From the NCBI GenBank assembly GCA_012514855.1, contig JAAYZL010000560.1, positions 1 through 7,650 of the forward strand: a DNA stretch of 7,650 nucleotides. The letters run 5' to 3'. The DNA is from Clostridiales bacterium. GTDB lineage: Bacteria > Bacillota_A > Clostridia > Christensenellales > Aristaeellaceae. The position numbers and the translations under genes are program-made. The notes under the pieces are model-generated. The model was not told the DNA's origin, did not search any database, and saw only the letters and a list, made by a program, of their open reading frames with translations. This document shows positions 5,635 through 7,650 of this stretch, in pieces. Within the stretch, counting starts at the first letter, position 1. Each line of letters starts with the position of its first letter.

Positions 5635-6635
5635 GGGAGCTCTGCCGGCTTCGCGGCGCCAGCGGCGACGAGGGGCGCGTGCGCGATTTCGTGCGAATTC
5701 ACGCCGAGAAATACGCGGATTCGGTGACCGTCGACCGGATGGGCAATCTGCTGGCGTTCAAGAAGGGCGCGAGTAGCCACAAGCACGTGATGCTCGCCGC
5801 GCACATGGACGAGGTGGGCTTCATCGTGGTCGGCATAAACGACAACGGGCTGCTCAGCTACGAGCCGGTCGGCGCGATCGACCCGCGCGCCGTGATCTCA
5901 AAGCCGGTGCTTGTCGGCGACAATGAAGTCCCCGGCGTGATCGGCGCGAAGGCGATCCACCTGCAGACGAAGGCCGAGTTTGAGAAGATGCTCCGGCACG
6001 ACGATTTGTACATGGACATCGGCGCGCAGTCGAAGGCCGAGGCGGAGAAGCTCGTCGAGCCGGGCGACTACGCGACGTTTGCGAGCGACTGGCGCGAGTT
6101 CGGCGAAGGGCTCGTGAAGTCGAAGGCGCTCGACGACCGCGTCGGCGTGATGGCGCTGATGAGCATCCTCGAAAATGAGTACCCGTGCGACATCACCAGC
6201 GCGTTCACCGTGCAGGAGGAGGTCGGTCTGCGCGGCGCGGTCTGCGCGGGCCACGGCGTCGAGGCGGACGAGGCGATCGTGCTCGAGGCCACGACCGCGA
6301 ACGACCTGGGCGACGTGCCCGACCACCTGAAGGTGTGCCTGGTCGGGCGCGGCGTCGCGATCTCGTTCATGGACCGCACGAGCATCGCGAACCGCCCGCT
6401 GTTTCGGAAATTGCGCGACGCGGCGGTTTCCGCGGGCATCCCGTGGCAGCTCAAGCGGTTCGTCGCCGGCGGAAACGACGCGGGCGCGATACAGCTTTCG
6501 CGCGGCGGTGTGCCGACGGCGGTGTTGAGCGTGCCGTGCCGCAACATCCACTCCGGCAGCTCCGTCGCGAGCTTTTCGGACATCGAGGCGCAGTTTTCGC
6601 TGGTCGACCGGTATTTGAGGGGGGAACGCGAATGA
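5625..6635 (+). CDS. M42-family metallo-aminopeptidase, paralog 2
   Basis: Second cytoplasmic M42 aminopeptidase, 336 residues. It has the family's usual N-terminal LRGASGDEG (9-17), then H60 and D62 in AHMDEVGF, D170 in ALDDR, E198 and E199 in VQEEVG, E221 in VLEATTANDLGD, and H309 in NIHS. The substrate-side loop is canonical: GGNDAGAIQLSRGGVPT (282-298). Position 221 is Glu where paralogs 1 and 3 have Asp (D228, D249); a Glu at this metal-ligand site occurs in part of the family, so activity is still expected. Between the KKG turn and the VMLAAHMD strand there are only 6 residues, which shows that the long segment in paralog 3 is extra. The start overlaps paralog 1 by 10 bases, and the stop overlaps the start of paralog 3 by 4. 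Substrate unknown. Confidence 0.94.
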   Translation: MVLRELCRLRGASGDEGRVRDFVRIHAEKYADSVTVDRMGNLLAFKKGASSHKHVMLAAHMDEVGFIVVGINDNGLLSYEPVGAIDPRAVISKPVLVGDNEVPGVIGAKAIHLQTKAEFEKMLRHDDLYMDIGAQSKAEAEKLVEPGDYATFASDWREFGEGLVKSKALDDRVGVMALMSILENEYPCDITSAFTVQEEVGLRGAVCAGHGVEADEAIVLEATTANDLGDVPDHLKVCLVGRGVAISFMDRTSIANRPLFRKLRDAAVSAGIPWQLKRFVAGGNDAGAIQLSRGGVPTAVLSVPCRNIHSGSSVASFSDIEAQFSLVDRYLRGERE

Positions 6636-7650
6636 AGGACACGCTGATAAAGCTGCTGAACGCCTACGGGGCGGCAGGGCGCGAGGGAAACGTCACGGAC
6701 GTCATCGCGGGGATGGTCGCGCCGCACTGCGACGAGATGCGCACCGACGCGCTCGGGAACCTGATCTGCATAAAGAAAGGCAAGCCTGAAGCCGGAAGCG
6801 CCGAAGGCCAAGCGCGTGCTTTCCGGAGCGAAGCGGAGGACGGCCGCGCGCAGCCCGGCACGCAGCGAAGCTGTGGGACGGGGCGTAAGATCATGGTTTG
6901 CGCGCACATGGACCACATCGGCTTCGTCGTGACCGACGCGGACGAGAAGGGATTCCTGCGCGTCGGCAACGTCGGCGGCATCCGCAAGTCCGCGTCGATC
7001 AACCGGCGCGTGATCTTCGAGAACGGCGTAAACGGCGTGCTGTCGAACGAGCTCGAGGACTTCTCCGCCGACGACAAGAGGATGGAAAACCTGTTCATCG
7101 ACGTCGGCGCGTCGAGCCGCGAGGAGGCGCTTTCGCACGTCTCGATCGGCGACGTCGCCGTCTACGCGCCGGGAGCGTTCGAGCTTCTGAACGGCATCGT
7201 CGCCGCGCCCGCGATGGACGACCGCGCCGGCTGCGCGATCGCGGTCGAGGCGATGAAGGCGCTCTCCGACTGCGAAAACGAGGTCGCGTTCGTGTTCAGC
7301 GCGCAGGAGGAGGTCGGGCTTCGCGGCGCGAGGGCGGCGGCGTACTCGGTCGACCCCGAGATCGGCGTTTCGCTCGACGTGACGCTCTCCGGCGACACCC
7401 CGAAGGGCCCGAAGATCGCGGTGAAGCTGGGCGCCGGGCCGTGCGTGAAGCTGCGCGACAGCTCGCTCGTCGCATCCCCGAAGGTCGTCCGCGGGCTCGA
7501 GGCCGCCGCGGGGCGCCTCGGCATCCCCGTCCAGCGCGAGGTGCTGACCATGGGCGGCAACGACGCGGGCGCGATGCAATTGAGCCGCGCCGGGGTGCTC
7601 GCGGGCACGATCTCGGTCGCCTGCCGCTATGTGCACTCGGCGTCGGAGGC
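6632..7650 (+). CDS. M42-family metallo-aminopeptidase, paralog 3, with internal insertion; C-terminus cut by window edge
   Basis: Third M42 aminopeptidase; 339 complete codons are visible and perhaps 25 residues plus the stop are missing to the right. The active site is complete: H92 and D94 in AHMDHIGF, D196 in AMDDR, E226 and E227 in AQEEVG, D249 in LDVTLSGDTP, and H335 in YVHS. The loop MGGNDAGAMQLSRAGV (307-322) is canonical. The ATG sits in an ATGA overlap (6632-6635) with the stop of paralog 2, after GAGGGGGG (6617-6624), so translation is probably coupled. Odd point: residues about 52-83, between LICIKKGK and GRKIMVCAHMD, form an extra Glu/Arg/Gly/Ala-rich stretch of about 32 residues that both neighbours lack. 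It is encoded by a palindromic insert with different codon use. The frame is kept, and the segment precedes the first metal-binding strand. Whether the enzyme still folds normally is unknown. Confidence 0.92.
   Translation, partial: MKDTLIKLLNAYGAAGREGNVTDVIAGMVAPHCDEMRTDALGNLICIKKGKPEAGSAEGQARAFRSEAEDGRAQPGTQRSCGTGRKIMVCAHMDHIGFVVTDADEKGFLRVGNVGGIRKSASINRRVIFENGVNGVLSNELEDFSADDKRMENLFIDVGASSREEALSHVSIGDVAVYAPGAFELLNGIVAAPAMDDRAGCAIAVEAMKALSDCENEVAFVFSAQEEVGLRGARAAAYSVDPEIGVSLDVTLSGDTPKGPKIAVKLGAGPCVKLRDSSLVASPKVVRGLEAAAGRLGIPVQREVLTMGGNDAGAMQLSRAGVLAGTISVACRYVHSASE
6785..6880 (+). repeat. In-frame palindromic insert carrying two GCGAAGC mini-hairpin motifs
   Basis: About 96 bp (32 codons) inserted in the third M42 gene. 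It holds two consecutive imperfect hairpins. The first spans about 6812-6849, with outer arms GCGCG/CGCGC and inner arms TCCG (6822-6825) and CGGA (6834-6837). The second spans about 6854-6882, with CCCG/CGGG outside and CAGC (6863-6866) and GCTG (6870-6873) closing a GAA loop. AGCGAAGC occurs in each (6827-6834 and 6864-6871); GCGAAGC is known as an unusually stable DNA mini-hairpin. Codons such as CCT, GGA, CAA, CGT, GCT, CGA and TGT cluster here and are scarce in the rest of the gene. No target-site duplication is clear. It is probably a small dispersed palindromic element; its ends are approximate. Confidence 0.6.

Noticed and set aside
5648..5654. Reverse-strand GCGAAGC in the second M42 gene as another copy of the repeat
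   Set aside because: It encodes the conserved Leu-Arg-Gly motif of the family, has no flanking hairpin like the insert, and is best explained as coincidence.
6068..7636. Minus-strand open frame of 522 codons opposite the second and third M42 genes
   Set aside because: It is the complement of two genes with complete active-site motifs. Its length is explained by the scarcity of stop codons in GC-rich DNA.

Overview
The window looks like chromosomal DNA of a GC-rich member of the Bacillota, most likely an uncultured clostridial lineage. The evidence is a Bacillus-type PurR (winged helix plus PRTase fold), a MurC whose motifs read like clostridial MurC, strong AAGGAGG-type ribosome binding sites before every gene, and divergent murC/purR, an arrangement I recall from Clostridia. 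Coding DNA is dominated by GCG, CGC, CTC and GAG codons. The short intergenic stretches are much richer in A+T. I cannot name the species.

Layout. The left half is on the minus strand: a medium-chain-type acyl-CoA synthetase running off the left edge (1-1417), an XRE-cupin transcriptional regulator (1505-2059) that precedes it in transcription, and murC (2215-3588). A divergent promoter region (3589-3750) separates murC from the plus-strand genes: purR (3751-4566), then three consecutive M42-family metallo-aminopeptidase genes (4594-5634, 5625-6635, 6632 to the right edge). The M42 genes overlap by 10 and 4 bases, so they are probably translated as one coupled unit, possibly on the purR transcript.

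How the parts relate. The XRE-cupin regulator and the acyl-CoA synthetase look like a self-contained regulator/enzyme pair with its own promoter. MurC is a housekeeping peptidoglycan enzyme. PurR is the PRPP-responsive purine repressor, and its promoter carries a weak PurBox-like pair. The three M42 peptidases keep complete binuclear metal centres but differ in active-site loops, which suggests a set of peptidases of different specificity, perhaps co-assembling into TET-type particles.

Most unusual point. The third M42 gene contains an in-frame insertion of about 96 bp (6785-6880), absent from its two neighbours. It is made of two tandem hairpins, each carrying the GCGAAGC mini-hairpin motif, and its codon use differs from the rest of the gene. 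It resembles a small palindromic element that has inserted into, and is translated as part of, an otherwise intact enzyme. No rRNA, tRNA, CRISPR array or transposase gene was seen. The many long antisense reading frames are high-GC shadows.
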